From contig NZ_CP059724.1 of assembly GCF_022369515.1 (NCBI RefSeq), positions 620,001 to 684,000 of the forward strand: a DNA stretch of 64,000 nt, in the 5' to 3' direction. Below the pieces are notes generated by a model that did no database searches, was not told the DNA's origin, and worked only from the letters and a program-made list of their open reading frames with translations. The stretch comes from Paenibacillus sp. 19GGS1-52. GTDB taxonomy: Bacteria; Bacillota; Bacilli; Paenibacillales; Paenibacillaceae. This document shows positions 18,352 through 27,822 of this stretch, in pieces. Position 1 is the first letter of the stretch; every line of letters starts with the position of its first letter. The translations under genes and the position numbers were made by a program.

Positions 18352-19868
18352 ACTCAACTTTCGCAGAGTCAAAATTGAGTTGACCCCAAGCTGGGGTTAA
18401 GGTGGAGTCGGTTTAAGTAAGGATCTTGCCAACATAGAAAAACACCACTTCGTTTGGTAAAGTGAGATTGTCGAGATCCACTAAACCACAGAAGAGGTGT
18501 CCCTTCTATGATAAATCAAAAGTCGTCCCTAGATCAACTCCCACCTGAAATGAGACCTGCTTTTCAAGAGCTCGGTGTGCTGAAGCATCTGAGGAATGCC
18601 GGGTTCAAAAAGACGTTTGGCTATACCTGTTCCCATCTGTTCATGCTCGTTTTTGTCTTGCTCTTTCATCAGAAGAATTGGTTTCGTCTGCTCGAAAGTG
18701 CCAAGGGTGAAGCCTTTCCTGGCAAAGATGCCGTCTATCGCTTTCTCAATCACAGCGGATTCGCTTGGCGGCGTTTCTTGTCTTCTCTAAGTAGTGACAC
18801 TGTGCAGCGAGTCGAAACCTTGACCTCCGTCACGCGGACCTCCGTATTCATTGTGGATGATTCCATGTTTGAGCGGAATCGGAGCAAAGCTGTGGAATTG
18901 TTGGCTCGCTTTAAGGATCACGCGACGGGGGCTTACTATAAAGGCTTTCGCATGCTCACCTTGGGCTGGTCAGACGGTCATACGTTTCTCCCTTTGGACT
19001 TCGCCTTGCTGAGTTCCGTGAAGGCTGGACTCACCGGCATACATCCGGGAATCGACAAGCGATCCTCTGGATACAAACGCCGGAAAGAAGCTCTGCTTTC
19101 TGCTCCGCATCTGGTTTCTGAACTGCTGGATCGAGCCATTACTTCCGGGGTTTCTGCGGCTTACGTACTTATGGATAGCTGGTTCACGCATGCCCCCCTG
19201 ATTCAGCGGATTATAGATCGCAAACTGCATGTGATTGGCATGGTGAAAAACGACAACAAGCGATATCTCGTTCACGGTCAACGGGTGGATCTTAAAGGTC
19301 TTTACCGAGCTGCTTTGCGCGTCGAAGGAAAGCACCGGAACCTCTTGCGTCAGATTCACACCGAACTTGTTCCTGGCATTCCAGTAGTCGTGGTCTTTGT
19401 TCGCCATCGCTCCAAGAAAAACGAGTGGCTCGCGATTCTATCGACGGATCTAACGCTGACGGCACCGGAAGTCATTCAAATCTACGCTCTTCGCTGGGAC
19501 ATCGAAGTCTTTTTCAAATGCGCTAAATCCTTGCTGCGCCTGCAAAAAGAGTTTCAAGGCCGCTCCTATGATTTGCTCATTAGCCATACAACGATTGTCT
19601 TTTCCCGCTATATTCTGCTGGCTTGGCAGCATCGACAAAGCACGGATCAGCGGACGCTCGGTGGACTCTTTTATTTGCTTTGCGATGAAGTCGGTACCTT
19701 GGACTGGGCCGTAGCATTACAACAATTGGTGGAATTGATGAACGAAATCGCCAATCAAGTCGGTAAGAAACTATCCGCTATGATTAAAAGTCAACTCCAG
19801 CACTGGATCTCTGCTTTGCCCAGCTACATCAAGGCTTATCTGCCGATTTCATGCTGCGAAAGTTGAGT
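18352..19868 (+). mobile_element. IS4-family insertion sequence, 1517 bp
   Basis: The element is bounded by 15-bp perfect terminal inverted repeats (ACTCAACTTTCGCAG at the left, its complement at the right) and flanked by a 5-bp direct repeat TATTA (18347-18351 and 19869-19873). It carries one transposase gene, transcribed opposite to the host gene. The host frame can be rebuilt exactly and the ends and target duplication match perfectly, so the insertion looks recent. Confidence 0.93.
18508..19866 (+). CDS. IS4-family transposase
   Basis: A 452-residue DDE transposase. The first Asp lies in FIVDDSMFERN, the second in LMDSWF, and the Glu within YALRWDIEVFFKCAK, which matches the Y-(2)-R-(3)-E-(6)-K signature of IS4 elements. 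ATG 18508 follows AGAGGTG. The TGA stop lies inside the right terminal repeat. The frame is full length with no internal stop, so the enzyme may still be active. Confidence 0.93.
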   Translation: MINQKSSLDQLPPEMRPAFQELGVLKHLRNAGFKKTFGYTCSHLFMLVFVLLFHQKNWFRLLESAKGEAFPGKDAVYRFLNHSGFAWRRFLSSLSSDTVQRVETLTSVTRTSVFIVDDSMFERNRSKAVELLARFKDHATGAYYKGFRMLTLGWSDGHTFLPLDFALLSSVKAGLTGIHPGIDKRSSGYKRRKEALLSAPHLVSELLDRAITSGVSAAYVLMDSWFTHAPLIQRIIDRKLHVIGMVKNDNKRYLVHGQRVDLKGLYRAALRVEGKHRNLLRQIHTELVPGIPVVVVFVRHRSKKNEWLAILSTDLTLTAPEVIQIYALRWDIEVFFKCAKSLLRLQKEFQGRSYDLLISHTTIVFSRYILLAWQHRQSTDQRTLGGLFYLLCDEVGTLDWAVALQQLVELMNEIANQVGKKLSAMIKSQLQHWISALPSYIKAYLPISCCES

Positions 19869-20248
19869 TATTAATATCTTTTTTAGGGATGGATGATTCC
19901 ACGAAATGGTAGGTTTCATCCCAAACTGAATAATTGAGCAGGTTGGACTTCATAGTCTTGAGTTCATTCTGGTAGGAAGAGACTGCAGTTGTCATCTTGT
20001 CCTCTAATAGGACCTTATCAAGCTTATCGAAGCGGTTTAATAATATAAAATGCACCAGTATGTAAATCACGCTTATTCCAAAAAAACCCACAATAGAGAT
20101 GAATATCAGTATCTTTTTGCGCAACTTCATGATGCTCTCCTTAAAATTATTTAGATTCAATAGGGAAAAAGTTCCAACTAGGACAGTGTACCATGATTAG
20201 GGAACAATTTGTATCGTGAACTCACCCCCAAATTGTCGAAATTTGATG

Positions 20249-20278
20249 TATAATAATAGCTATTAATAATCATTATTA
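20249..20278 (+). promoter_or_regulatory. Candidate promoter -10 with Fur/PerR-like box
   Basis: A TATAAT at 20249-20254 is followed at 20264-20278 by a perfect 7-1-7 palindrome, TAATAAT-C-ATTATTA. It differs from the Bacillus Fur box (TGATAAT-N-ATTATCA) and the PerR box (TTATAAT-N-ATTATAA) by one base per arm. Its position just after the -10 box suits repression of the prenyltransferase pair. No good -35 is visible. Confidence 0.5.
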
Positions 20279-20306
20279 AATGATAATAGGAGGCGTTAAG
20301 CTCAAT

Positions 20307-21224
20307 ATGAAGAAGTGGATGTTATTTAAGAATGCCTCCCGGTTTGGAGTAATTCCGGTTATGCTCATACCCATTGTCCTAGGAACCGTTGGAGCATATG
20401 TATGGGAAGGAACATTCCATCCGTTGTTGTTCATCATAACCTTTGTAGGTGGGGCAGCCGCACATTTATTCTCCAATATGGTGAATGATCTTTGGGATTT
20501 TCGCAATGGAGCAGATGTAGAGGCTCATAATACACCAGATGTAATCACAACAAACTCGGGCTTTCTGTCTGGTGGAGTGCTCTCTGAGTCCATATTCGCG
20601 TTTATGACGTGGAGTTTGCTTGCTATTGCTGTGCTTTGTGGTGCAGTCCTTAGTATATATAGCGGCTTAGAGCTTCTCTGGTTTGTAGCTGGCGGCGCAT
20701 TAATCGCCTATTTCTATGTAGCCCCACCGTTGCGCTTTGGCTATCGGGGCAAAGGATATAGCGAGTTGTCCATCTTTATCGCCTTTGGCTTGATGCCTGT
20801 TCTTGGTGCTTATTTCGTACAGACAGGGGAGTTCAGCATCAAGCCTGTACTTTTGTCGTTTCCTGTAGGTCTTCTGACCACTTTGCTGCTGTTCAATCAT
20901 CATTTTTTACACTGGAAATCGGATAAACAGGCTGGCAAGCGCACGTTGGTTGTGGTCTGGGGAGAGCGGAGAGCACTGGTCTTCTCGCATGTACTGCTCT
21001 ATATCTCTTATGCTTCCTTGGTAGCCTGTGTAATTCTCGGGGTGCTGCCGGTCTATGCCTTGCTTGCTCTGCTTACAGCGATTGCACCGGTGCATGTCTA
21101 CCGCAGTCTGCAGCCGCAGAATGCCTCTCCAGCCTATTTACCGCTAATGGGGGCGTCTCTGCAAGCGTCTGTACGCTGTGGCGCGATTATGGCCGTGGCT
21201 TTGCTGATCCAGGGATTGATTTGA
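20307..21224 (+). CDS. UbiA-family prenyltransferase (first of a tandem pair)
   Basis: A polytopic membrane protein of about 305 residues with about eight hydrophobic helices. The first Asp-rich motif is canonical (NDLWDFRNGAD); the second reads NHHFLHWKSDKQAGKRTL, with His where the first Asp of the usual D-x-x-x-D lies. Family members transfer polyprenyl chains to aromatic acceptors, such as MenA in menaquinone synthesis, in the cytoplasmic membrane. AGGAGG lies 13 nt before ATG 20307; an ATG at 20280 has no site. A second UbiA gene follows after about 35 bp, so the two probably act in one pathway. The substrate is not certain. Confidence 0.82.
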   Translation: MKKWMLFKNASRFGVIPVMLIPIVLGTVGAYVWEGTFHPLLFIITFVGGAAAHLFSNMVNDLWDFRNGADVEAHNTPDVITTNSGFLSGGVLSESIFAFMTWSLLAIAVLCGAVLSIYSGLELLWFVAGGALIAYFYVAPPLRFGYRGKGYSELSIFIAFGLMPVLGAYFVQTGEFSIKPVLLSFPVGLLTTLLLFNHHFLHWKSDKQAGKRTLVVVWGERRALVFSHVLLYISYASLVACVILGVLPVYALLALLTAIAPVHVYRSLQPQNASPAYLPLMGASLQASVRCGAIMAVALLIQGLI

Positions 21225-21258
21225 TGTAGTGCTCATTTGACAGATAAGGGTGAATGCT

Positions 21259-22212
21259 GTGAATGTACGAAGTTTTCTGAGGTTTGTTGAGCTCCCCACG
21301 AAGGTTGCCAGTATTATACCATTACTAATGGGAACGTTGTATGCCCTGTACCGGTTCGAGGATTTCTATGTTCTGCGCTTTATTCTGATGTTCGTTTCGC
21401 TGCTAAGCTTTGATATGGCCACAACGGCCATTAACAACTATTATGATTTCAAAAAAGCAAGAAAAACCAAAGGCTACGGCTATGAAACTCATAACGCGAT
21501 TGTTCACTTTAAGCTGAAGGAAAGCGTTGTGGTTGCGACTATAGTAATTCTACTGGTGCTAGCGGTGGGCTGTGGAATCGCACTCGTTGCCCAGACGGGG
21601 CTGCTGGTATTTTTGCTGGGAGGACTGTCGTTCCTGATTGGCATTCTATACTCATTCGGACCGATTCCTATCTCGCGGACGCCCTTGGGTGAGCTGTTCT
21701 CGGGCTTATTCATGGGCTTTGTCATCATCTTTATCTCTGCCTACATTCATACGGATGATACTGTCGTAGCGTTGTTAATTCAAGGTGGCTGGGTTAGCCT
21801 GCACATTAATATGGTAGAGGTACTGTATCTCTTCTGGTTCTCGGTTCCGGCAATTCTCGGGATTGCAGGCATTATGCTGGCCAATAACATTTGCGACATA
21901 GAGGATGATATGGAGAACCACAGATATACACTACCTGTTTACGTCGGACGCGAAAATGCGCTTCTGCTGTTCAAGCTGCTCTATTATGCCTCTTATCTAG
22001 ATCTTGTTGTATTGCTGATGTTGGGTATGAATCCGCTGCTAGTGCTGCTGATATTGCTCACCCTGATTCCGCTCCGTCGCAATATCGCTTTATTTACTGG
22101 AAAGCAGGATAAGGCAACTACCTTCATTCTAGCCGTTAAGAATTTTGTGCTGATGAATGCAGCACGCATACTGATCCTGGGTGTAGCTGTCTTTCTGAAG
22201 GCGTTAGGGTGA
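21259..22212 (+). CDS. UbiA-family prenyltransferase, MenA-like (second of a tandem pair)
   Basis: A membrane prenyltransferase of about 317 residues. Both catalytic motifs are recognisable: NNYYDF near residue 60 and NNICDIEDD near residue 215, followed by the Y-T-L-P-V-x-x-G segment that resembles MenA proteins. It is therefore the better MenA candidate (1,4-dihydroxy-2-naphthoate polyprenyltransferase, menaquinone synthesis). GTG 21259 lies 8 nt after AAGGG; GTG 21250 would sit directly on that site. It is probably cotranscribed with the paralogue upstream. The two proteins are clearly diverged, so this is not a recent duplication. Confidence 0.82.
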   Translation: MNVRSFLRFVELPTKVASIIPLLMGTLYALYRFEDFYVLRFILMFVSLLSFDMATTAINNYYDFKKARKTKGYGYETHNAIVHFKLKESVVVATIVILLVLAVGCGIALVAQTGLLVFLLGGLSFLIGILYSFGPIPISRTPLGELFSGLFMGFVIIFISAYIHTDDTVVALLIQGGWVSLHINMVEVLYLFWFSVPAILGIAGIMLANNICDIEDDMENHRYTLPVYVGRENALLLFKLLYYASYLDLVVLLMLGMNPLLVLLILLTLIPLRRNIALFTGKQDKATTFILAVKNFVLMNAARILILGVAVFLKALG

Positions 22213-22288
22213 CGAATAGAGATCCCATGCATTTTGTGATAATGTGTCAGTATTGAATAGTGACCTATACTAAGAAAGAGGTGCACCT

Positions 22289-23284
22289 ATGACGCAAAAG
22301 CTTCGTTGGGGAATAATGGGCTGTGCACAAATCGCGACAGGCGCAGTTATGCCGGCTATTGTAGATTCAGAGACTGGTATGATTAAGGCGATAGCCAGCC
22401 GTGGAATAGAAAAAAGCACTGCGGTAGCCGCAGAGTTCGGTGTGGAAAAGGCTTATGGCAGCTATGAAGAGCTATTGGCCGATGCTGAGATTGATGCTGT
22501 TTATATTCCACTGCCCAATCATCTCCATCGAGAGTGGGTTCTTCGAGCAGCTGAAGCAGGCAAGCATGTCCTGTGTGAGAAGCCAATTGCACTGAACAGC
22601 CGTGAAGCGGCAGAAATGGTAGAGGTCTGCATCAAGGCGGGCGTTCATCTGGCTGAAGCCTATATGTACCGGCATCATCCACGGATAGCGGAGCTTAGAG
22701 CAATAATCGCCGCAGGTGAAATCGGGGAGCTTCGCTCAATCCGGGGCACTTTTACATATAATGATGCTGCTGACAACACTAATATTCGCTTCAAGTCAGC
22801 CTGGGGTGGCGGTTCGCTGTTCGATGTTGGCTGTTATCCGCTAAGTGCAGCACGTTTGCTGTTTGATGCTGAGCCGGAAGCAGTAACCGTACAGGCGATT
22901 TTTTCACCGGAGCATGATAATGTCGATATGATGGCATCTGGACTAGTAGAGTTTCCGGGGGGCGTAAGTCTGATTTTTGACTGCGGCATGTGGGCGTATA
23001 ACCGCCAGCTGTTGGAGATTCTCGGCACAGAAGGACGGATTGAAGTCCCTATGCCGTTTAATGCCCGAGAAGACGATGCTGAATTCTTCGTCTATACCGG
23101 TGACGGGACAAGACGCGTTGAAGCAACTGGCGCTAATCCCTATGTTCGACAGGTGGATAATTTTGCAGCCGCTGTGTTCGAAGGGAAACGGTCTATTACC
23201 TCGGAGGACCCGGTACACAATATGAGACTGATTGAGGCCTGTCTGGCCTCGGCCAAGCGGCGGGAGCGAATTAGTCTGCTATAG
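22289..23284 (+). CDS. Gfo/Idh/MocA family oxidoreductase
   Basis: A 331-residue NAD(P)-dependent dehydrogenase. The N-terminal Rossmann fold shows GIMGCAQIA (residues 8-16) and the CEKPIAL motif that supplies the cofactor-contacting Lys. The C-terminal domain has GGGSLFDVGCYPLSAARLL, the usual substrate-binding segment with its central Asp. Substrates in this family are sugars, inositols or related compounds. AAGAGGTG precedes the start. A terminator and then a group II intron follow. Confidence 0.88.
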   Translation: MTQKLRWGIMGCAQIATGAVMPAIVDSETGMIKAIASRGIEKSTAVAAEFGVEKAYGSYEELLADAEIDAVYIPLPNHLHREWVLRAAEAGKHVLCEKPIALNSREAAEMVEVCIKAGVHLAEAYMYRHHPRIAELRAIIAAGEIGELRSIRGTFTYNDAADNTNIRFKSAWGGGSLFDVGCYPLSAARLLFDAEPEAVTVQAIFSPEHDNVDMMASGLVEFPGGVSLIFDCGMWAYNRQLLEILGTEGRIEVPMPFNAREDDAEFFVYTGDGTRRVEATGANPYVRQVDNFAAAVFEGKRSITSEDPVHNMRLIEACLASAKRRERISLL

Positions 23285-23312
23285 AAAGAAATAAGTTTGC
23301 AAATACGGTTCT

Positions 23313-23341
23313 GGAGGGTGGCCAATGGTCACCCTTTTTTT
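23313..23341 (+). terminator. Intrinsic terminator, target site of the group II intron
   Basis: GGGTGGCC pairs with GGTCACCC (one G-U) around AAT and is followed by seven T. The group II intron begins 19 bases after the stem. Confidence 0.85.
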
Positions 23342-23878
23342 GATATTTTGGCGTGCCCAGAGGCACGCATTATCTAGTTGGTGAAAGTCCAACCCAAGGA
23401 GGGGCCAAGCCACCTTGGTAGCTAGGATGCTTGCACATGGCGAAATCTGTGTGTAAAAGCGCATCGACAAAAGTACCTGTCTGAGACAGGGCGAGCGACA
23501 ATCCAGGCCGCAACATGAAGTGAATCCTGCCGCGTCGTCAAAAAGGCCCTGCAAGGGGGAAAAGAGGGAGCCGAGTCTCGCGAACATAGACGAAGGCCAA
23601 GGAAACTGTGCAGAACTTGGGACAACAGTGAAGAACCCTCCGGCGTAGAGGGAACGGCATGGGTTGAAAGATAATGCAGTGAACTGGGGAGACCCTCCCC
23701 CACACGGAATTTTTTTCGGAATCCGTAAAGAGACGCTCTATAAGCCCAAAAGACGAAGTGAACCGTCTGTGGGAAGGGAGTCCGAGGGGCTCATAGTACC
23801 GAAGAACCTAAGGACAACATAACCTTAGGGAGGGAAGGAGCCCTGCTTTGTTTATGCTTTTGGAGGAGGTACGAGTGA

Positions 23879-25171
23879 GTGAATGCCAACCGGCTAACGA
23901 CACCCAAGGAAAAAGTTCAACAACTCCAAGAAAAGCTAGGTCATGCGGCCAAGGCGAACAAAAAGCGTAAATTCCATGCATTGTATGACAAGATCTATCG
24001 GTGGGATGTACTGTGCGAAGCGTGGAAGCGAGTGAAAGCCAATAAGGGTGCCGCAGGAGTAGATGCCGTGACGCTAGCAGATATTGAGGAACAAGGAGAA
24101 ATACCGTTTCTCAAGGCCTGTGAGCGAGAGCTTAAAGAAGGCAACTACCATCCGCAACCTGTACGGCGACACTATATCCCGAAGAAGGATGGCAAGCAAA
24201 GGCCATTAGGTATACCCACTGTGCGCGATCGAGTCCTACAGATGGCAACCAAACTAGTAATTGAGCCCATCTTTGAAGCCGACTTTGAGGAAGTATCCTT
24301 CGGTTTTCGCCCGAAACGAAGTGCTAAAGGGGCGTTGGAACGTATTCGTAAAGCCTGCAACCGCAAAGGAAATTGGGTAGTCGACGTCGATATCCAAGGC
24401 TACTTCGACAACATTAATCAAGAAAAGCTTATGAAATTGGTGCAAATGCGTATCAATGACAGGAGGATACTGAAATTAATGAGGAAGTGGCTACAAGCGG
24501 GAGTTATGGAAGAAGGAACGGTAAGACGCTCGGATTTAGGGACTCCGCAAGGAGGCGTGATTTCACCGCTCCTTGCGAATATCTATCTAAATTACTTCGA
24601 CCAATTGTGGGAGAAACACGGGAAAGGAGTAGGGGAGCTCACGAGGTATGCAGACGACTTTGTAGTGGTTTGCAAAACGAAAAAGGACGCCGAACATGCG
24701 TATGAGCTCATACGCAAAATCATGGAGCGTTTGGAGTTAACCCTACACCCGACCAAAACCCGCATTGTAGGATTATGGACGGGAGACGAAGGATTCGACT
24801 TCTTGGGGATGCATCACCGAAAAACGAGAGCAGAAACATCCCAAGGCAAGGTGTACTACACCACACAACAGTGGCTAACGAAAAAGGCAGAGGAACGCAT
24901 TCGAGAGGTGGTCAAAGAAAGATTGGCTCCCCCGAGCATGCGCTCGAAATCGTTTGCGGAACAGGTGAAATGGCTCAATCCAAAGATCCAAGGATGGAGA
25001 AATTATTACTACACGAACTACAGCCAAAAGAGATTAGCCAAGTTGGACTGGTATATTTTGCAGCGATTAACCCGGTGGTATGCCAAGAAAAGACAACGTA
25101 GAAGATGGATGGGTTCACTGAAAGAGGTTAGATATATTGCCGTCCAGTATGGACTTAAAACGCTATTGTAA
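23879..25171 (+). CDS. ltrA: Group II intron reverse transcriptase/maturase
   Basis: A 430-residue intron-encoded protein. The RT domain has the usual blocks, with catalytic YADD in [23 protein letters not shown] and RPLGIPT. A maturase (X) region follows with [11 protein letters not shown] and RLTRWYAKK. The protein ends after [16 protein letters not shown]; no HNH endonuclease domain follows. GTG 23879 lies 9 nt after GGAGGAGG. It probably splices and mobilises its own intron. The frame is intact. Confidence 0.93.
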   Translation: MNANRLTTPKEKVQQLQEKLGHAAKANKKRKFHALYDKIYRWDVLCEAWKRVKANKGAAGVDAVTLADIEEQGEIPFLKACERELKEGNYHPQPVRRHYIPKKDGKQRPLGIPTVRDRVLQMATKLVIEPIFEADFEEVSFGFRPKRSAKGALERIRKACNRKGNWVVDVDIQGYFDNINQEKLMKLVQMRINDRRILKLMRKWLQAGVMEEGTVRRSDLGTPQGGVISPLLANIYLNYFDQLWEKHGKGVGELTRYADDFVVVCKTKKDAEHAYELIRKIMERLELTLHPTKTRIVGLWTGDEGFDFLGMHHRKTRAETSQGKVYYTTQQWLTKKAEERIREVVKERLAPPSMRSKSFAEQVKWLNPKIQGWRNYYYTNYSQKRLAKLDWYILQRLTRWYAKKRQRRRWMGSLKEVRYIAVQYGLKTLL

Positions 25172-25198
25172 ACTGTATGCCCATGAATGACGAACATC

Positions 25199-25234
25199 GG
25201 AAAGCCGTATGAGGGAAAACCTCACGTACGGTTT
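25199..25234 (+). ncRNA. Group II intron domain V
   Basis: A conserved hairpin with AGCCGTAT on the 5' side and ACGTACGGTT on the 3' side and a GAAAA loop, the catalytic core of group II introns. It lies about 30 bp after the reverse transcriptase stop, as expected. Confidence 0.85.
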
Positions 25235-25369
25235 GATGAGGAGGGGCTGGTCAGGCCAGCCCTTTACTCTAGGCGAGCAATACTTTTGTGTTAATTGAGC
25301 AAAAATTTGATAAAATAGGAATTGACTTGAAAATGAAGCTAGCATTAGATTTCGAAGGGAGATTATGAT

Positions 25370-26167
25370 ATGGGGCTCGTAGAAGAACCAGTTATTTCAA
25401 TTTCCGGCCTATGGATGAACTACTCAGACAGGATGGTACTTCGGGGGATTGATCTGGAGGTATTTCAGGGACAGATTATTGGCTATATCGGCCCTAACGG
25501 GGCGGGCAAGAGTACAACGGTTAAGATTATGCTTGGTCTTGTTGAGGGGTATAACGGCAAAGTGGAAATCTTCGGACGGGATATTGCGGATGGAGATACT
25601 GCCTACAAGCGACGGATTGGTTATGTGCCTGAGGTTGCTGAATTATATGACAGCCTGACTGCGAGGGAATATTTGACCTTTATCGGTGAGCTGTACGGCT
25701 TGAAACGGAGTAGTGCCGATAATAAGGCGGAAAGGCTAATGACGCTGCTGGGTCTGGAGAAGTCTTATGATATGCGGATTGCCTCGTATTCCAAAGGAAT
25801 GAAGCAAAAGGTGCTGCTGATCTCCAGCATGCTGCATGATCCTGATATTTTATTTCTGGATGAGCCGCTCAGCGGACTGGATGCCAATAGTGTAATGATC
25901 GTGAAGGAAATCTTTGCCTCACTGGCCGCAAGAGGTAAGACTATCTTCTATTCATCGCATATTATGGATGTGGTTGAGAAGATTAGCAGCCGGATCATTC
26001 TGATCGACGGAGGGAGTATTGTAGCGGACGGAAGTTTCGCGGAACTAAAGGAGAAGAGTGCTGAGGGTTCGCTTGAGGAGATCTTTAATCAATTAACAGG
26101 TTTTGATAAGTACCGGGATATTGCCGGTGAATTTGTCGCTTGTATGCAAGAGGTGTCTCCACTATGA
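25370..26167 (+). CDS. ABC transporter ATP-binding protein
   Basis: A 265-residue ATPase with Walker A GPNGAGKST (about residues 39-47), a YSKGMKQK signature and Walker B DPDILFLDEPLSGLD, then a switch His (FYSSHIMD). The degenerate signature and the overall pattern fit ABC-2-type exporters of the CcmA/NatA/YtrB group. AAGGGAG precedes ATG 25370. The stop overlaps the start of the membrane subunit gene (ATGA), so the two form one transporter. The substrate is unknown. Confidence 0.9.
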   Translation: MGLVEEPVISISGLWMNYSDRMVLRGIDLEVFQGQIIGYIGPNGAGKSTTVKIMLGLVEGYNGKVEIFGRDIADGDTAYKRRIGYVPEVAELYDSLTAREYLTFIGELYGLKRSSADNKAERLMTLLGLEKSYDMRIASYSKGMKQKVLLISSMLHDPDILFLDEPLSGLDANSVMIVKEIFASLAARGKTIFYSSHIMDVVEKISSRIILIDGGSIVADGSFAELKEKSAEGSLEEIFNQLTGFDKYRDIAGEFVACMQEVSPL

Positions 26168-27822
26168 ATGATTTTCTTGTACTTAAGCTACTGGATAAGC
26201 TGCGGGGTGGATTCAGGAGAATCGGCGTAGATTACGACATGATGCGGAGTATCCTGCAGGTCAAGCTGACGATGGACGGAAGAAGAACGCCCACAGTACT
26301 CGCAGGAGCGCAGAAACGTGAGCAGAACAAGGATAGCTCTCCGATACGTGTGCATTGGTTATATTTGCTGCTGGGGCTTATGCTGATCGCTCTTATCGTG
26401 CAGAAAGATCACTACATGATACAGATGAGCCTGATATTTGGTGTAGTGATGTTTATGATTACGACGACGCTAATCTCGGATTTCTCATCAGTCATGCTTG
26501 ATCTGCGGGACAAAAATATACTGTTCTCCAAGCCGGTGAATCGTATTACCCTGAATATGGCGAAAAGTATCCATGTCCTGATTTATTTATTTACCATTAC
26601 CTTAACATTAACCGGCCCGTCACTGGTAGTCTCCTTGTTCAGACAAGGAATACTATTCTTCGTGATATACGGGATCGTAATTATCTTGATGGACTGCCTC
26701 ATTCTTGTGATTACAGCGCTGCTCTATTTGCTGATCATGAGGTTTTTCGACGGAGAAAAGCTAAAAGATATTATTAATTACGTACAGATCCTGCTGACCA
26801 TCGGAATCACGGTCGGTTATCAGCTCATTTCCCGGTTATTTAATATCACTGAGCTGGGCTTATCATTCCAACCAGCATGGTGGCAATATTTTATCGCACC
26901 GGTTTGGTTCGCTGCCCCCTTTGAGCTGCTGGTTGGTGGAGGGAGGGCAACTTACCTCATTGTGCTTACAGTAATGGCTGTAGTCATTCCACTCTTGCTG
27001 ATTGCCGTGTATATTAAGCTAATACCACTCTTCGAACGGAGTCTGCAAAAGCTTGCAGAGCAAGGCTCCAGTGGTAGAGACAGCGCACGCCTGGCAGACT
27101 GGCTATCCAACGTGTTCTGTAAGAATCAGGAAGAGGGAATGTTCTTCCGATTTACCTGGTCGATGATGAAGAATGAGCGGGATTTCAAGCTGAAGGTATA
27201 TCCATCCATTGGCTTTTCCATCGTCTTTCCATTTATCTTTTTGTTTAATATGGTCTGGGGTGGAGGCTCAGGGATAGCCAAGGATTCTAAGGCCTATCTT
27301 TTTATTTACTTCAGTGCAATGCTGATGCAGACGGTTGTACTAATGCTGAGATATTCGGCAAGCTATAAGGGCGCTTGGATTTATAAGCTCATTCCACTGC
27401 CGGGAACAGTTCCTATTTATCGCGGGATGCTCAAAGCAGCGTTGCTGAGGCTGTTGCTGCCGCTGTTTGCCGTGGAGGCGGTGTTGTTCATATGGTTATT
27501 CGGTATACATATAATCCCGGACTTGGCAGCGGTGTTATGCGCACTGCTAATCTATTCGGTTATATGCTTCCGCTTGCTGCCACAGGCTTTGCCCTTCTCC
27601 GAGCGTTTTGAGGCCGCTAATCAGAAGGAATTCACGACAAGTTCGTTTATCTTGATTGCTATTTTGCTGGCTCTGGCAGGCATTCATTATCTCTTTACAA
27701 CATTCTCGGCTGGAATTTACATCTATGTGGTAATTTTGGTTATTGCCAACACGTTAATATGGCGAATAACCTTCCCGCAGAGTGATTCACACACAGGTCA
27801 TATTTCGCATTTTCAAGGATGA
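26164..27822 (+). CDS. ABC transporter membrane subunit (ABC-2-like, about 12 TM)
   Basis: A 552-residue polytopic protein with a cytoplasmic N-terminal stretch (about 60 residues, DYDMMRSILQVKLTMDGRR), then two halves of about six hydrophobic helices each. The halves are joined by a charged linker near residues 305-345. ATG 26164 follows GAGGTG and overlaps the ATPase stop; an upstream in-frame ATG at 26140 is less likely. It is probably the membrane partner of the preceding ATPase. I do not recognise a named transporter. Confidence 0.8.
   Translation: MNDFLVLKLLDKLRGGFRRIGVDYDMMRSILQVKLTMDGRRTPTVLAGAQKREQNKDSSPIRVHWLYLLLGLMLIALIVQKDHYMIQMSLIFGVVMFMITTTLISDFSSVMLDLRDKNILFSKPVNRITLNMAKSIHVLIYLFTITLTLTGPSLVVSLFRQGILFFVIYGIVIILMDCLILVITALLYLLIMRFFDGEKLKDIINYVQILLTIGITVGYQLISRLFNITELGLSFQPAWWQYFIAPVWFAAPFELLVGGGRATYLIVLTVMAVVIPLLLIAVYIKLIPLFERSLQKLAEQGSSGRDSARLADWLSNVFCKNQEEGMFFRFTWSMMKNERDFKLKVYPSIGFSIVFPFIFLFNMVWGGGSGIAKDSKAYLFIYFSAMLMQTVVLMLRYSASYKGAWIYKLIPLPGTVPIYRGMLKAALLRLLLPLFAVEAVLFIWLFGIHIIPDLAAVLCALLIYSVICFRLLPQALPFSERFEAANQKEFTTSSFILIAILLALAGIHYLFTTFSAGIYIYVVILVIANTLIWRITFPQSDSHTGHISHFQG

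Larger units (their letters stand above)
16260..20130 (-). pseudogene. CHASE4-HAMP-GGDEF-EAL c-di-GMP gene split by an IS element
   Basis: The 5' part (19874-20130, ATG after AAGGAGAG) encodes a TM helix and the start of a CHASE4 sensor (LLNYSVWDETYHFV). The 3' part (16260-18346) encodes the rest: sensor end, TM, HAMP, GGDEF (RLGGDEF) and EAL (VEALLRW, DDFGTGFSS, EITES). Removing the 1517-bp IS and one TATTA copy restores one frame across the junction (KKDIN-NAPYIKSNYDG). The original protein was thus probably active and about 780 residues long. The 5' fragment now stops 13 codons into the IS. The 3' fragment has an internal ATG (18287) with no ribosome site, so expression as a separate protein is doubtful. 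Confidence 0.92.
23353..25267 (+). mobile_element. Group II intron (class C-like), about 1.9 kb
   Basis: The 5' end is read as GTGCCC at 23353, followed by about 520 bp of structured non-coding RNA, then the reverse transcriptase gene and a clear domain V at 25199-25234 (AAAGCCGT, a GAGG/CCTC inner stem, ACGGTTT). A GGGGCTGG/CCAGCC hairpin next to it fits domain VI. The 3' end is placed near TTTAC at 25267 by the usual AY ending and is uncertain by several bases. Insertion just past an intrinsic terminator and an ORF without an endonuclease domain are features of class C introns. Confidence 0.85.

Noticed and set aside
23279..23703. Two minus-strand open frames of about 100 codons
   Set aside because: They lie on the antisense of the group II intron RNA domains I-III and have no ribosome site or recognisable domain.
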